A stretch of 45,620 nt of DNA from CAYTRS01 sp964440305 (GCA_964440305.1 CAYTRS010000004.1:1-45620), one strand, 5' to 3'. Positions 22,310 through 30,868 are shown, counted from the stretch's first letter. Numbers and translations are program-made. Notes: generated by a model not told the origin, from the letters alone.

Positions 22310-23515
22310 ATGAGATTTATAGATTTGTTTAAATTATCAACCAGAATGTTCAAAGCTAGGACTTCCCGGACGCTTCTTACTATTCTGGGAATAAGTGTCG
22401 GAATTTCCGCAATTATCTTCCTAGTTTCTCTCGGATATGGCCTTCAGGAAACGCTGCTTAAAAAAATTACCACAGCGGATTCCCTGCTTACCCTCGATGT
22501 TTCAGAAGGGGGGAGGGAAAATGTATATCTGGACAATAAAACTACAGAGGATATAAAAAAAATAGGCGGAGTATCGGAAGTAAGCACGAAATTTCAAATT
22601 AAAGGGCAGGGAAGTTCGGAAAATTTCTCTTCCGATCTTAATGTGGCAGGCGTCAGTCCCTCTTTTATGAAGCTAAGCGGAATAAAAGTCAAAAAGGGAG
22701 AAATGCTAAATGATGAAAATCCGAATGGTATAGTTGTTTCTGAAAATGTTGCCAGGGCCTTGAACAAAGACCCCGAGGACATTTTGGAAAAGGAGATAAC
22801 ATTCATATTTTATTTGAACGGGGAAGAATCTTCAGAAAAAAATTTGCAGAAGAAATCAAAAAACATAAAATCCGATACCGCATATAAAGTTATCGGAATT
22901 ATTGACGAGGATGAAAGCATTGTTTATATTAATTCTTTAACTCTTCAAGTTTTGAATGTGGAAAGATTCAGTGAGTTTAAAGTCAAATGCAATTCTGCCG
23001 AAGAAATGTCCGCGGTTCGCAATGCCATTGAAGAATACGGATTGTCAGTCTCTTCGCTTTCCGATACGATAGATCAGGCCAAAAAAGTTTTCGGAGTAGT
23101 CCAGATAGCCCTGATGCTTTTCGGAATCATTGCGCTTATCGTCAGTGCAATCGGAATGTTCAATACTATGACAATCGCGCTTTTGGAGAGAACGGAGGAA
23201 ATCGGAATCATGAAGTCAATCGGAGCTTCCAATAGGGGAATAGCCGGGATATTTCTGATGGAATCAACCATAATGGGTTTTTTGGGAGGGTTGGGAGGAG
23301 TGATTTTAGGAATTGTCGGAGGGAAATTTTTAAATTTTATAGTCAATATCATTGCGAAAAGATTTGGAGGAGAAGCAGTAACGCTGTTTTCCACCCCACT
23401 CTGGTTTATCTTGCTGATAATCGGCTTTTCGGCTTTTGTGGGATTTTCTACGGGAGTGATTCCGGCGCGGCGCGCGAGCCAGGTTGATCCGCTGGAAGCG
23501 TTGAGATATAAATAA
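22310..23515 (+). CDS. MacB/FtsX-type ABC transporter permease
   Basis: A 401-aa protein with the MacB family layout: one N-terminal transmembrane helix (about residues 20-42, with RTLLTILGISVGISAIIFLVSLG), a large extracytoplasmic MacB-PCD-like domain, and three C-terminal helices including MLFGIIALIVSAIGMFNTM, the region ERTEEIGIMKSIGA that couples to the ATPase, and the C-terminal IPARRASQVDPLEALRYK motif. It is translated directly after the ATPase gene. Such pairs export peptides or lipoproteins or transmit force to periplasmic partners; no accessory MacA-like gene is adjacent. Confidence 0.9.
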   Translation: MRFIDLFKLSTRMFKARTSRTLLTILGISVGISAIIFLVSLGYGLQETLLKKITTADSLLTLDVSEGGRENVYLDNKTTEDIKKIGGVSEVSTKFQIKGQGSSENFSSDLNVAGVSPSFMKLSGIKVKKGEMLNDENPNGIVVSENVARALNKDPEDILEKEITFIFYLNGEESSEKNLQKKSKNIKSDTAYKVIGIIDEDESIVYINSLTLQVLNVERFSEFKVKCNSAEEMSAVRNAIEEYGLSVSSLSDTIDQAKKVFGVVQIALMLFGIIALIVSAIGMFNTMTIALLERTEEIGIMKSIGASNRGIAGIFLMESTIMGFLGGLGGVILGIVGGKFLNFIVNIIAKRFGGEAVTLFSTPLWFILLIIGFSAFVGFSTGVIPARRASQVDPLEALRYK

Positions 23516-23520
23516 TAATA

Positions 23521-23595
23521 GGAATGTCAAAGTTCAAATTTCCAGTGTAAAATCAAATCCAAAGCTCAAAGTTCAAAATTTTGTCATTTGGATTT
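23521..23595. repeat. Word-like intergenic repeat sharing sequence with the inside of leuS
   Basis: The spacer consists of CAAAGTTCAAATTTCC-type words and ends with the opposite orientation (TTTGGATTTAGAGC). The 17 bases CAAATCCAAAGCTCAAA at 23554-23570 occur identically inside the leuS coding sequence at 27115-27131. Confidence 0.7.
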
Positions 23596-23630
23596 AGAGC
23601 TTGATTGGAAATTGGGGTTCCGGATTTTTT

Positions 23631-24458
23631 ATGGAATATCTATTTGGTAAGCCTATTGCCGAGAAAATTCTTTCTGAGTTGAAAGAAAATATAGAGAAAG
23701 AAAATCTGAAACCGTCATTGGCGGTTGTTTTGGTCGGGGAAAATCTGGCATCGAAAATTTATGTTTCTCTCAAGCAAAAGGCTGCGGAAAATGTCGAAAT
23801 AGGATTCGAGCTGCTACAATTAAGCGAAGAAGTTTTGGAAGAGGAAATTTTAAGCGCCATTCAAAAACTCAATGTTGACGGGAAAACAAGCGGAATTATC
23901 GTTCAGCTTCCGCTTCCGAAAAAATTTAACACCCAAAAAATCATAAGTTCCGTTGATCCGAAAAAAGACGTTGACGGCTTCAATCTGGAAAACCATAGGC
24001 TGTTTTTGGAAAAGAAAGAAAGGTTTTTTCCCGTGTTTCCCGGAGCGATTCTGGAACTTCTGAAATCCAGCGGAGAAAAATTGCCGGAGAAAAAAGCAGC
24101 GGTGATAGCAAATTCGCGGATATTCGGAGAAACCATGGCGGTTGCCTTTCAGAGGGAAGGAGCCTTTGCGGAATATGTTTTGTCCGGCGAACTGGAAAGC
24201 AATTTGGAAAAAATAAAGCAGGCGGATATTGTCGTAAGCGCGATTGGAAAACCAAAAACTATTACAGGCGAGATGATAAAAGAAGGAGTAATTATCATTG
24301 ACGGGGGAATTTCCAAGGATGGAAAAAAAGTTTTAGGGGATGTGGATGCGGAATCGGTCAAAGACAAGGCTTCATTTTTGTCTCCGGTTCCCGGCGGAGT
24401 CGGTCCGGTCACAATCGCCTGCCTTTTGCGCAACGTTTATAAGGCGGCAAAGAGTTAA
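23631..24458 (+). CDS. folD: Bifunctional methylenetetrahydrofolate dehydrogenase/methenyl-THF cyclohydrolase
   Basis: FolD interconverts methylene-, methenyl- and formyl-tetrahydrofolate, supplying the one-carbon donor for ThyX and purine synthesis. The 275-aa protein contains VVLVGENLASKIYVSLKQK with the catalytic YxxxK (Tyr and Lys), IVQLPLPKKF, DPKKDVDGF, a nucleotide-binding segment around AVIANSRIFGE, and the C-terminal signature PVPGGVGPVTIACLL. Family members usually read GRSxxVGxP at the cofactor loop; here it is NSRIFGET, a less usual version. ATG 23631 is preferred to an upstream frame start at 23601 because the family begins immediately before GKPIAEKI. It lies shortly after the ABC exporter and about 3.4 kb from the ThyX-like gene. 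Confidence 0.93.
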   Translation: MEYLFGKPIAEKILSELKENIEKENLKPSLAVVLVGENLASKIYVSLKQKAAENVEIGFELLQLSEEVLEEEILSAIQKLNVDGKTSGIIVQLPLPKKFNTQKIISSVDPKKDVDGFNLENHRLFLEKKERFFPVFPGAILELLKSSGEKLPEKKAAVIANSRIFGETMAVAFQREGAFAEYVLSGELESNLEKIKQADIVVSAIGKPKTITGEMIKEGVIIIDGGISKDGKKVLGDVDAESVKDKASFLSPVPGGVGPVTIACLLRNVYKAAKS

Positions 24459-24489
24459 TTTATACTTCCGAAGGTTCAACCTTCGGAAG
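24458..24489. repeat. 26-bp direct repeat, first copy, with a 12-bp perfect hairpin
   Basis: Bases 24458-24483 are identical to 24885-24910. In this copy CTTCCGAAGGTT (24465-24476) pairs completely with AACCTTCGGAAG (24478-24489). The repeat begins at the last base of the folD stop codon region. A 12-bp palindrome AAATACGTATTT follows at 24511. Confidence 0.8.
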
Positions 24490-24634
24490 GAGATATTGCA
24501 GGTGGGTATTAAATACGTATTTAGATATCTACTCGAATAGGAAAGTTATAAAAGTAAACAGGTTTATAAAGTTAAAGCGGTTGGGTCTTTTACAAAATAA
24601 ATTATTCTAAAATTACGCAAGGAGGATAATTGTC

Positions 24635-24805
24635 ATGAAAAAAAATAAGAATGACAAGCGAAAGAAGACTTCTGAATCGAAAGGATTAAGGAGGATTACT
24701 TTGAAGGTTGAATTCAGTAAGGCGGAAAAAGCACATTTGGAAGGTTTGCGATTTTGGGAAAAGCATGGAAAAGACAGCGATATTCGCCTGGGCGGGCCAT
24801 TTTAG
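24635..24805 (+). CDS. Small basic protein of unknown function, 56 aa
   Basis: An ATG preceded at eight bases by a full Shine-Dalgarno (AAGGAGG) opens a 56-codon frame, followed by a terminator. The protein begins with a very basic segment (KKNKNDKRKK), then a short LRRITLKVEFSKAEKAHLEGL stretch that could form strand and helix, and ends in IRLGGPF. I do not recognise a family. The unit lies between two copies of a 26-bp direct repeat (24458 and 24885). The quality of the ribosome binding site, rare in this window, argues that it is a real gene. Confidence 0.6.
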   Translation: MKKNKNDKRKKTSESKGLRRITLKVEFSKAEKAHLEGLRFWEKHGKDSDIRLGGPF

Positions 24806-24830
24806 GAAAAAGACAAAAAGCAGCTTCCAA

Positions 24831-24871
24831 CGCCGCCGAGTTCTTATCATCAGAATAAGGCGGCTTTTTGT
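24831..24871 (+). terminator. Intrinsic terminator after the 56-aa ORF
   Basis: GCCGCC and GGCGGC pair around an imperfect inner stem (TTCT/AGAA), followed by TTTTT. It ends the small cassette. Confidence 0.75.
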
Positions 24872-24884
24872 TATCTCATTTACT

Positions 24885-24916
24885 ATTTATACTTCCGAAG
24901 GTTCAACCTTACGAAG
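24885..24916. repeat. 26-bp direct repeat, second copy
   Basis: Bases 24885-24910 are identical to 24458-24483; after that this copy reads ACGAAG where the first reads CGGAAG, so its hairpin is one base imperfect. Together the copies bracket the 56-aa ORF and its terminator. Confidence 0.8.
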
Positions 24917-24999
24917 AATAATCTGAAATCAACCCGTTAACTCTTTAACTCGTCAATGGATTAATAAATCTACTCTATATTTAATGTTTCATGAATTCT

Positions 25000-25029
25000 T
25001 TGACTATTTAAGCCAATGTCTGCTAAAAT
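25000..25029 (+). promoter_or_regulatory. Promoter of leuS
   Basis: TTGACT (25000-25005), 18-bp spacer, extended -10 TGC-TAAAAT (hexamer 25024-25029). The predicted start near 25036 gives a leader of about 26 nt. An inverted repeat AATTAGC/GCTAATT (25027-25033/25044-25050) overlaps the -10 and start site and could be an operator. Confidence 0.65.
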
Positions 25030-25061
25030 TAGCTTGTTGAAGGGCTAATTTTTTTGTTTTT

Positions 25062-27602
25062 ATGGATAAATACAATCCGAAAAAAGTAGAGCGAAAATGG
25101 CAGAAATACTGGGAAAAAGAGGGAATCTACAAGAACTATGGCAAAAAGAAGAAATTCTATGCCCTGGATATGTTTCCGTATCCTTCCGGAGACGGGCTTC
25201 ATATTGGCCATCCGAAGGGATATACTGCAACAGATGTTTTTTCCCGAATGAAAATGCTTCAAGGATTTTCCGTGCTCCATCCGATGGGATGGGACGCTTT
25301 TGGGCTTCCGGCAGAAAACTATGCCATCAAAAACAAAATTCACCCAGAGCTTGCAGTGAAAAAAAATATAAAAAGATTTAAAGAACAGCTTGGGAAATTT
25401 GGCTTTACTTATGATTGGGACAGAGAAATTAATACCACTGATCCGGAATATTACAAGTGGACTCAGTGGATTTTTTTGCAGATGTTCAAAAAAGGATTGG
25501 CATATCAGTCCGAAGAGCCGATAAACTGGTGTCCGAAGTGCAAAACCGGATTGGCGCTTGAAGATTTGGACAAAGGACTTTGCGAAGCTTGCGGAACGCA
25601 AATTGTTAAGAAAAAAGTCAGGCAATGGGTTTTGAAAATGACCGCTTATGCGGACAGACTCTTGGAAGATTTGAAACTCTTGGATTGGGAAGATTCCATC
25701 ATTGAACAGCAAAGGAATTGGATTGGAAAAAGTGTTGGGGCCGAGTTTGAAATGAAAATTAAAGATACGGATGAAAAAATTGAAGTGTACACCACAAGGC
25801 TGGACACGGTTTTCGGAATGACGTATGCCGTTGTCGCTCCGGAGCACCCAATCGTCGCTTCTCTCCTCAAAATCAAAAATAAAAAATCAAAAATAAAAAA
25901 TATTGAAGAAATTAAAAAATATATAATCAAGTCTCAGAATAAGACTGATTTGGAAAGAACCGAACTTCAAAAAGAAAAAACCGGAGTTGAGATTAAGGGA
26001 ATAAAAGTCATCAATCCTTTCACAAACGAGGAAATTCCTGTTTTTGTGGCGGATTATGTTCTGGGTCACTATGGAACAGGGGCGGTTATGGCAGTTCCGG
26101 CGCACGACGAGCGTGATTTTGAATTTGCGAAGAAATATAATTTGCCGATAAAAGGAGTTGTATTTCCAGAGAAAATTAGTTCTGGTTTGTTGGTTGACAG
26201 TGTGGATAAAAAATCCGGGGAATTTAAAAAAGAATCTGATAGGAAAATTTTAAGTATCTGGAAAGGAGAAGAATTTTTTACAGAGGATGGAATATTATGG
26301 GATAATTCCAAAGTTTATGCAGGGCTTACTTCCGAAGAAGCGCGGGAAAAAATGATCGAATGGCTGGAGAAGCAAAAAATCGGAAAGAAAAAAGTGAACT
26401 ACAAAATGCGAGATTGGGTTTTTTCAAGACAAAGATATTGGGGAGAGCCGATTCCTGTGGTTCACTGCGAGAAATGTGGAACTGTTCCTGTTCCGGAAAA
26501 AGATTTGCCGGTGAAACTGCCAAAAGTGAAAAGCTACGAGCCGACCGGAACCGGAGAATCTCCTTTGGCGAAAATTTCAAGCTGGGTTAATGTTAAATGT
26601 CCGAAATGCAAAGGTCCCGCCAAAAGAGAAACGAATACCATGCCACAATGGGCGGGATCGTGCTGGTACTACCTCGCATATATAATGCGAGGAATTTCCA
26701 ATTTCCAATTTCCAATTTCCAAATATGGGAAGGAATTTTCCAAATGGATGCCGGTTGATTTGTATGTGGGAGGAGCGGAGCACGCAACTCGGCACCTTCT
26801 CTATGCCCGATTTTGGCACAAGTTTTTGTATGACATTAAAGCTGTTTCCACGAAAGAACCCTTTAAGAGACTATATCATGTCGGACTTATTCAGGCGGAA
26901 GATGGAAGAAAGATGTCTAAGCGTTGGGGAAATGTGATCAATCCGGACGATATGATCAAGGAGTTCGGTGCGGACGCTGTGAGGCTTTATGAAATGTTTA
27001 TGGGTCCGTTTGATCAAAGCATTGCCTGGAGCACGGAAGGAGTTATGGGAACCAGAAGATTTTTGGAAAAAGTATATAAGTTAAATTTCAAAGTCCAAAT
27101 TTCAAATTCCAAACCAAATCCAAAGCTCAAAATCCAAAATAATAAATTAGAAATTTTATTGAATAAAACCATTAAGAAGGTTACGGAGGATATTGAGAAC
27201 TTTAGGTTTAATACTGCGATCAGCACGATGATGATTCTGGCAAATGAAATGGAAAAGCAAGAGGAGATTGCCAAATCCCAATTCTCAAATCTTCTGCTAA
27301 TCCTTTCTCCGTTTGCTCCGCATATTTGCGAAGAGTTGTGGAGCAAATTGGGAAACAAAAAATCAATCTTTTTGGAGAGCTGGCCTAAGTTCAATCCGAA
27401 ATTAATCAAGGATGATGAAATAGAATTGGTGATTCAAGTAAACGGAAAGCTTCGTGACAGGATAAGAGTTCCAGCTGAAATTTCAGAAGACGAAGCGAAG
27501 GACTTGGCAATGAAAAGCGAAAACGCCAAGAAGTTTACTTCCGGAAAAGAAATTCGAAAAATAGTTTTTGTTCCGGGAAAGCTTTTGAATATTGTAGTTT
27601 AG
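25062..27602 (+). CDS. leuS: Leucyl-tRNA synthetase
   Basis: It charges tRNA-Leu. At 846 aa it covers the class Ia LeuRS layout: HIGH-type motif GLHIGHPKGY, a zinc-like CPKC/CEAC module near residues 152-172, the CP1 editing domain (GYGTGAVMAVPAHDERDFEF-type region), the WYYLAY and DLYVGGAEHATRHLLYARFW core, KMSKS-type GRKMSKRWGN, and the C-terminal VQVNGKLRD. Three loop regions are made of low-complexity DNA of the intergenic type: 25868-25905, 26672-26722 (hairpin plus four 7-bp AATTTCC copies) and 27083-27145 (including 17 bases shared with the 23554 spacer). All keep the frame and lie where LeuRS proteins vary in length, so function is probably kept. Confidence 0.97.
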   Translation: MDKYNPKKVERKWQKYWEKEGIYKNYGKKKKFYALDMFPYPSGDGLHIGHPKGYTATDVFSRMKMLQGFSVLHPMGWDAFGLPAENYAIKNKIHPELAVKKNIKRFKEQLGKFGFTYDWDREINTTDPEYYKWTQWIFLQMFKKGLAYQSEEPINWCPKCKTGLALEDLDKGLCEACGTQIVKKKVRQWVLKMTAYADRLLEDLKLLDWEDSIIEQQRNWIGKSVGAEFEMKIKDTDEKIEVYTTRLDTVFGMTYAVVAPEHPIVASLLKIKNKKSKIKNIEEIKKYIIKSQNKTDLERTELQKEKTGVEIKGIKVINPFTNEEIPVFVADYVLGHYGTGAVMAVPAHDERDFEFAKKYNLPIKGVVFPEKISSGLLVDSVDKKSGEFKKESDRKILSIWKGEEFFTEDGILWDNSKVYAGLTSEEAREKMIEWLEKQKIGKKKVNYKMRDWVFSRQRYWGEPIPVVHCEKCGTVPVPEKDLPVKLPKVKSYEPTGTGESPLAKISSWVNVKCPKCKGPAKRETNTMPQWAGSCWYYLAYIMRGISNFQFPISKYGKEFSKWMPVDLYVGGAEHATRHLLYARFWHKFLYDIKAVSTKEPFKRLYHVGLIQAEDGRKMSKRWGNVINPDDMIKEFGADAVRLYEMFMGPFDQSIAWSTEGVMGTRRFLEKVYKLNFKVQISNSKPNPKLKIQNNKLEILLNKTIKKVTEDIENFRFNTAISTMMILANEMEKQEEIAKSQFSNLLLILSPFAPHICEELWSKLGNKKSIFLESWPKFNPKLIKDDEIELVIQVNGKLRDRIRVPAEISEDEAKDLAMKSENAKKFTSGKEIRKIVFVPGKLLNIVV
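26672..26722. repeat. Hairpin plus 7-bp tandem repeat inside leuS
   Basis: CCTCGCA/TGCGAGG (26672-26678/26686-26692) forms a perfect hairpin, directly followed by four copies of AATTTCC (26693-26720). The encoded residues lie between the WYYLAY and DLYVGGAEHA motifs of LeuRS. Confidence 0.75.
27083..27145. repeat. Intergenic-type CAAA-word repeat inside leuS
   Basis: TTTCAAAGTCCAAATTTC-type words fill a loop after the FLEKVYKL segment. Bases 27115-27131 are identical to 23554-23570 in the spacer upstream of folD. Confidence 0.75.
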
Positions 27603-27655
27603 AGAAAATGGTGTAGAATATAATCAGTGAGAAAATAAATAACGGAAGTAATATA

Positions 27656-27709
27656 ATGCCACGAAGAACAGATTTAAAATTTAGTATTAAGATTGCCAAA
27701 GCGGACTAA
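27656..27709 (+). CDS. Possible 17-aa microprotein overlapping the leuS terminator
   Basis: An ATG at 27656 opens 17 codons (MPRRTDLKFSIKIAKAD), whose end lies in the left stem of the following terminator. CGGAAG 8-13 bases upstream is a weak ribosome binding site. A TATAAT at 27619 may be part of a promoter, without a good -35. It is equally likely to be chance. Confidence 0.2.
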   Translation: MPRRTDLKFSIKIAKAD

Positions 27710-27727
27710 GTTCCGCTTTTATTTTTT
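27698..27727 (+). terminator. Intrinsic terminator after leuS
   Basis: Perfect 8-bp stem AAAGCGGA/TCCGCTTT, six-base loop, followed by TTATTTTTT. It lies about 100 bp after the leuS stop. Confidence 0.8.
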
Positions 27728-27772
27728 AAAATAAAAGCTTTTTTAAAATGTACTATTAGTGGAATTTTTCAT

Positions 27773-29761
27773 ATGAAGATGAGGGGGATTTTATTTTTTA
27801 TCAAAGAATTTTTTTGGGGGGGCATATACGCGGCCGTGCTGGTTGGCATAAGTTTTTTCTTAGCCGGAGTTCTCATTTATTTTTATTGGACTCCGAATGC
27901 TCCGGGACTCAAAAAATATAAGCTTCCCGAGTCAACGGTGATATATGATCGGACAGGAGAACATGTTCTTTATAAAATCCACGGAGAAGAGAACAGGAAA
28001 GTTGTTGCTCACAATGAAATATCAAACAAAACAAGAATGGCTACCATTGCTGCCGAAGACAAATCATTTTATGAGCATAATGGAATTGATGTTCTTTCAA
28101 TTTTGAGAGCTTTAAAATTTAATGTGGAGAACAGCGGAATTTATCAGGGCGGATCAACAATTACCCAGCAACTGGTCAGAAATGTTTATTTAAACAGGGA
28201 AAAAACTTTTATCAGAAAATTCATTGAAACTGTTTTGGCGTTGAGAGTGGAACGGCGCTATTCAAAAGAGCAAATCCTTGATTTTTACCTCAACGGAGTT
28301 CCCTACGGATCCAATGCTTATGGCATTCAGGCGGCAGCAGAAACTTTTTTCAAAAAAAACGCCAAAGATCTTACTTTGGATGAGTCTGCTTTTCTTGCCG
28401 CACTTCCCAAAGCGCCGACGCACTTCTCCCCCTATGGCCCCAACAGAAAAGAGCTTATTTTAAGGCAAAAGAGAATAATCTGGCAAATGAATAACCTGGG
28501 ATATATTTCTACGCAGGAAAAAGAGGAGGCGCTTAAAATCAATACTTTGGAAAAAGTGGTTGCATTCAAGGAGCCGATTGATGCTCCCCACTTCGTTTTT
28601 TATGCAATGGAGGAACTGGAAAATCAATACGGAAGAAAATTTTTGGAAACAGAGGGATTGAAAATTTATACCACCCTTGACTATGATATGCAAAAAATGG
28701 CGGAGAAAGCAATAAGAGAAGGGGTGCGGCGCAATTTGGTAAGAGAAGCTAGTAACGCGGCGCTGGTGGCAATTTCTCCCAAAACCGGAGAAATTTTGGC
28801 AATGGTGGGAAGCCGGGATTATTTTGACGAAGCGATTGACGGGCAAGTCAATGTTGCAACCAGCTTTCGCCAGCCCGGATCCGCCTTTAAGCCGATAGTT
28901 TACGCCACGGCCTTTGAAAAAGGCTATCAGCCGGAAACCATCATTGAAGACAAACAGACCAATTTCGGTCCGGACGGATCCGGAAAGGACTATATTCCAA
29001 GGAACTATGACGGAAAGTTTCATGGAATTATGCCGATAAGAAAGGCGCTGGCGATGTCGCTTAACATTCCCGCCGTGAAAACCTTGTCCATGGTGGGAAT
29101 AGAGAACGCTGTAAATATGGGAAAAAGGCTGGGAATTTCAAATCTTTCCCATGAAAATAAGTATGGATTAGCGCTGGCAATCGGCGGAGTGGAAGTCAGG
29201 CCGATAGATCTGACATCGGCATTTTCTGTTTTTGCAAATGATGGAAAAAGAAATTCCGCTCATGCAATCAAAAAAATTGAAAGCAAAAATTATTCCTACG
29301 AAGTTAAGATTCCTAAAGAAGAGCAAGCGCTTAATCCCCAAATTGCCAGAAAATTAAATTCAATTCTCTCCGATAACGAAGCGCGCACGCCGATATTCGG
29401 GCCCAGGAGCCCTCTTTATTTCCCGGATAAGCTTGTCGCCGCCAAAACCGGAACCAGCCAAGAGTTTCGGGATGCTTGGACAGTAGGATATACTCCTAAC
29501 ATTGCCGTGGGTATTTGGGCGGGAAACAATGACGGCCGGCCGATGCTTTCGGGATCGGACGGAATTTTTGTGGCGGCTCCAATATGGAGAAGTTTCATGG
29601 ACATGACTCTCCCGCTTTTTCCCCAGGAATCATTTCTGTCTTATCAAAAAGAAAATGTTGGAAAAATAAAAAATATCGCTTCAGAAGACGCTATTGAAAG
29701 ACAAAAAGAAAAAGATAACAATAATTCCAAGAAAGACAAAAAGAAAAAGAAAAAGGGCTAA
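27773..29761 (+). CDS. Class A penicillin-binding protein (transglycosylase/transpeptidase)
   Basis: It polymerises and crosslinks peptidoglycan outside the membrane. The 662-aa protein has an N-terminal anchor (about residues 18-42) and a GT51 domain with AAEDKSFYEHNGID (catalytic Glu), GGSTITQQLVRN and the RKFIETVLALRVERRYSKEQILDFYLN helix. The transpeptidase domain has SAFK (the SxxK serine, in FRQPGSAFKPIV), SLN (SxN) and KTGT. The C-terminal 45 residues are Lys-rich and repetitive (KKDKKKKKKG). All catalytic motifs are intact. The start ATG 27773 has no clear Shine-Dalgarno; ATG 27779 is two codons later. Confidence 0.95.
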   Translation: MKMRGILFFIKEFFWGGIYAAVLVGISFFLAGVLIYFYWTPNAPGLKKYKLPESTVIYDRTGEHVLYKIHGEENRKVVAHNEISNKTRMATIAAEDKSFYEHNGIDVLSILRALKFNVENSGIYQGGSTITQQLVRNVYLNREKTFIRKFIETVLALRVERRYSKEQILDFYLNGVPYGSNAYGIQAAAETFFKKNAKDLTLDESAFLAALPKAPTHFSPYGPNRKELILRQKRIIWQMNNLGYISTQEKEEALKINTLEKVVAFKEPIDAPHFVFYAMEELENQYGRKFLETEGLKIYTTLDYDMQKMAEKAIREGVRRNLVREASNAALVAISPKTGEILAMVGSRDYFDEAIDGQVNVATSFRQPGSAFKPIVYATAFEKGYQPETIIEDKQTNFGPDGSGKDYIPRNYDGKFHGIMPIRKALAMSLNIPAVKTLSMVGIENAVNMGKRLGISNLSHENKYGLALAIGGVEVRPIDLTSAFSVFANDGKRNSAHAIKKIESKNYSYEVKIPKEEQALNPQIARKLNSILSDNEARTPIFGPRSPLYFPDKLVAAKTGTSQEFRDAWTVGYTPNIAVGIWAGNNDGRPMLSGSDGIFVAAPIWRSFMDMTLPLFPQESFLSYQKENVGKIKNIASEDAIERQKEKDNNNSKKDKKKKKKG

Positions 29762-29866
29762 ATGGAATTTCTGATTATTCTAATTGGTCTAATTATTCTA
29801 AAATTGGAATTTTGAATTTATTTAGGCTAACTGGGTCAATTGGAAATAATTAGGTTGATTCACACC

Positions 29867-30310
29867 CTAGTTTCCGATAATCTGCAAAGCGATCTTTCGG
29901 GGACGGGAGCGGTCAAGTTCTACGGCGAAAACCCTTTGCCAGCGTCCGAGCTGGAGCCCGTTCTGGATTACATTGAGCATTGTGGATGTTGGTAGATGAA
30001 GAGCTTTGTTGTGGGAATGACCGTTAGCGCATTCCCCGTCGCACATATTCACAGTCCTGATCTCAAAATTATCATGCAGATATTTGTAGGTTCTCGGAGC
30101 CAGTTTTTCCAGGAGTTTTTTCATATCGGAGATAAGAAGCGGCTCGGCCTCGTTGACGATAATAGCCATCGTGGTATGGAGGCTTTGGATATTTATCACC
30201 CCATTTTTTATTCCGGCTTCTTTTATTTTCTTCTGGATTTTCTCGGTAATATCGATAAAATCGAGGGTAGCTTTAGTCTTGAGTTCGATTACGTGGTTTA
30301 TGACTTTCAT
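29867..30310 (-). CDS. YjbQ/UPF0047 family protein (secondary thiamine-phosphate synthase-like)
   Basis: A 147-aa protein of the widespread YjbQ family. The conserved INIQSLHTTMAIIVNEAEP (His and Glu), the NGHSHNKALHLPTSTMLNVIQNG segment with its histidines, and the terminal ELDRSRPRKI motif are all seen, and length is normal. The family has been reported to have weak thiamine-phosphate synthase activity in Escherichia coli; its true role is unclear. It stands alone on the minus strand, convergent with the penicillin-binding protein gene and divergent from the DUF4870-like gene. Confidence 0.92.
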   Translation of the reverse strand: MKVINHVIELKTKATLDFIDITEKIQKKIKEAGIKNGVINIQSLHTTMAIIVNEAEPLLISDMKKLLEKLAPRTYKYLHDNFEIRTVNMCDGECANGHSHNKALHLPTSTMLNVIQNGLQLGRWQRVFAVELDRSRPRKIALQIIGN

Positions 30311-30362
30311 AAAATTTTTTGTTAAATTATAACTAATAACTATTATAGTCCCTTTTCAGGAG

Positions 30363-30390
30363 TTGTAAAATCGGGAGCGTGTGCTATTAT
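30363..30390 (+). promoter_or_regulatory. Promoter of the DUF4870-like gene
   Basis: TTGTAA (30363-30368), 16-bp spacer, extended -10 TGC-TATTAT (hexamer 30385-30390), about 43 nt upstream of the start codon. Confidence 0.6.
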
Positions 30391-30439
30391 AAAAGGGTAT
30401 TAGATTTAATTTAAATATAAAAAGAAACGGAGGTGTAAT

Positions 30440-30811
30440 ATGGACGAACAGCAACAAAATCAACAGGCTTCCCAGCCATCCCAAGCTCCGCAAGGGGGAA
30501 AATCGGATGTCGATCAAAATAAGATGATTGCCATTATCGGATACATAGTTCCCATTTTATTTTTCGTTCCTCTTGTAACTGATGCAAAAAACAGTCCGTT
30601 TGCCAAATTTCACGCCAACCAGCACTTGATTCTTCTTATCTCGTGGGTCATAGTAAATATAGTTGGAGGAATGATTCCTGTCTTGGGATGGATGCTTCTG
30701 CCTATCCTCGATGTCGTATTGATAATTTTCGCGATTATGGGACTGATAAGCGCTTCCAAGGGAGAAATGAAGCCGATGCCTCTTATCGGCGGAATAAGTA
30801 TTATCAAATAA
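30440..30811 (+). CDS. DUF4870/Tic20-like small membrane protein, 123 aa
   Basis: A Gln/Ser/Pro-rich soluble N terminus (about 25 residues) is followed by three hydrophobic helices (about residues 28-46, 61-78 and 83-104). The pattern KNSPFAKFHANQHLILLISW is diagnostic of the DUF4870/Tic20-like group. The function is unknown. It has a strong Shine-Dalgarno (CGGAGGTG) seven bases before the ATG, its own promoter and its own terminator, so it is an independent, probably well-expressed unit. Confidence 0.85.
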   Translation: MDEQQQNQQASQPSQAPQGGKSDVDQNKMIAIIGYIVPILFFVPLVTDAKNSPFAKFHANQHLILLISWVIVNIVGGMIPVLGWMLLPILDVVLIIFAIMGLISASKGEMKPMPLIGGISIIK

Positions 30812-30832
30812 TTCTTTACTTAAAATATATTG

Positions 30833-30868
30833 CAAAACAGGCATTTTATCGATGCCTGTTTTGTTTTT
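30833..30868 (+). terminator. Intrinsic terminator of the DUF4870-like gene
   Basis: Perfect 11-bp stem CAAAACAGGCA/TGCCTGTTTTG with a nine-base loop, followed by TTTTT. The stem shares CAAAACAG with the terminator at 4354. Confidence 0.9.

Noticed and set aside
25027..25055. Attenuator in the leuS leader (AATTAGC/GCTAATT plus T run)
   Set aside because: The left arm overlaps the -10 element, so the full hairpin would not be in the transcript; an operator is more plausible.
25029..25847. 272-codon minus-strand frame opposite leuS
   Set aside because: leuS motifs are unambiguous on the plus strand and the opposite product is Phe/Ser-rich without motifs.
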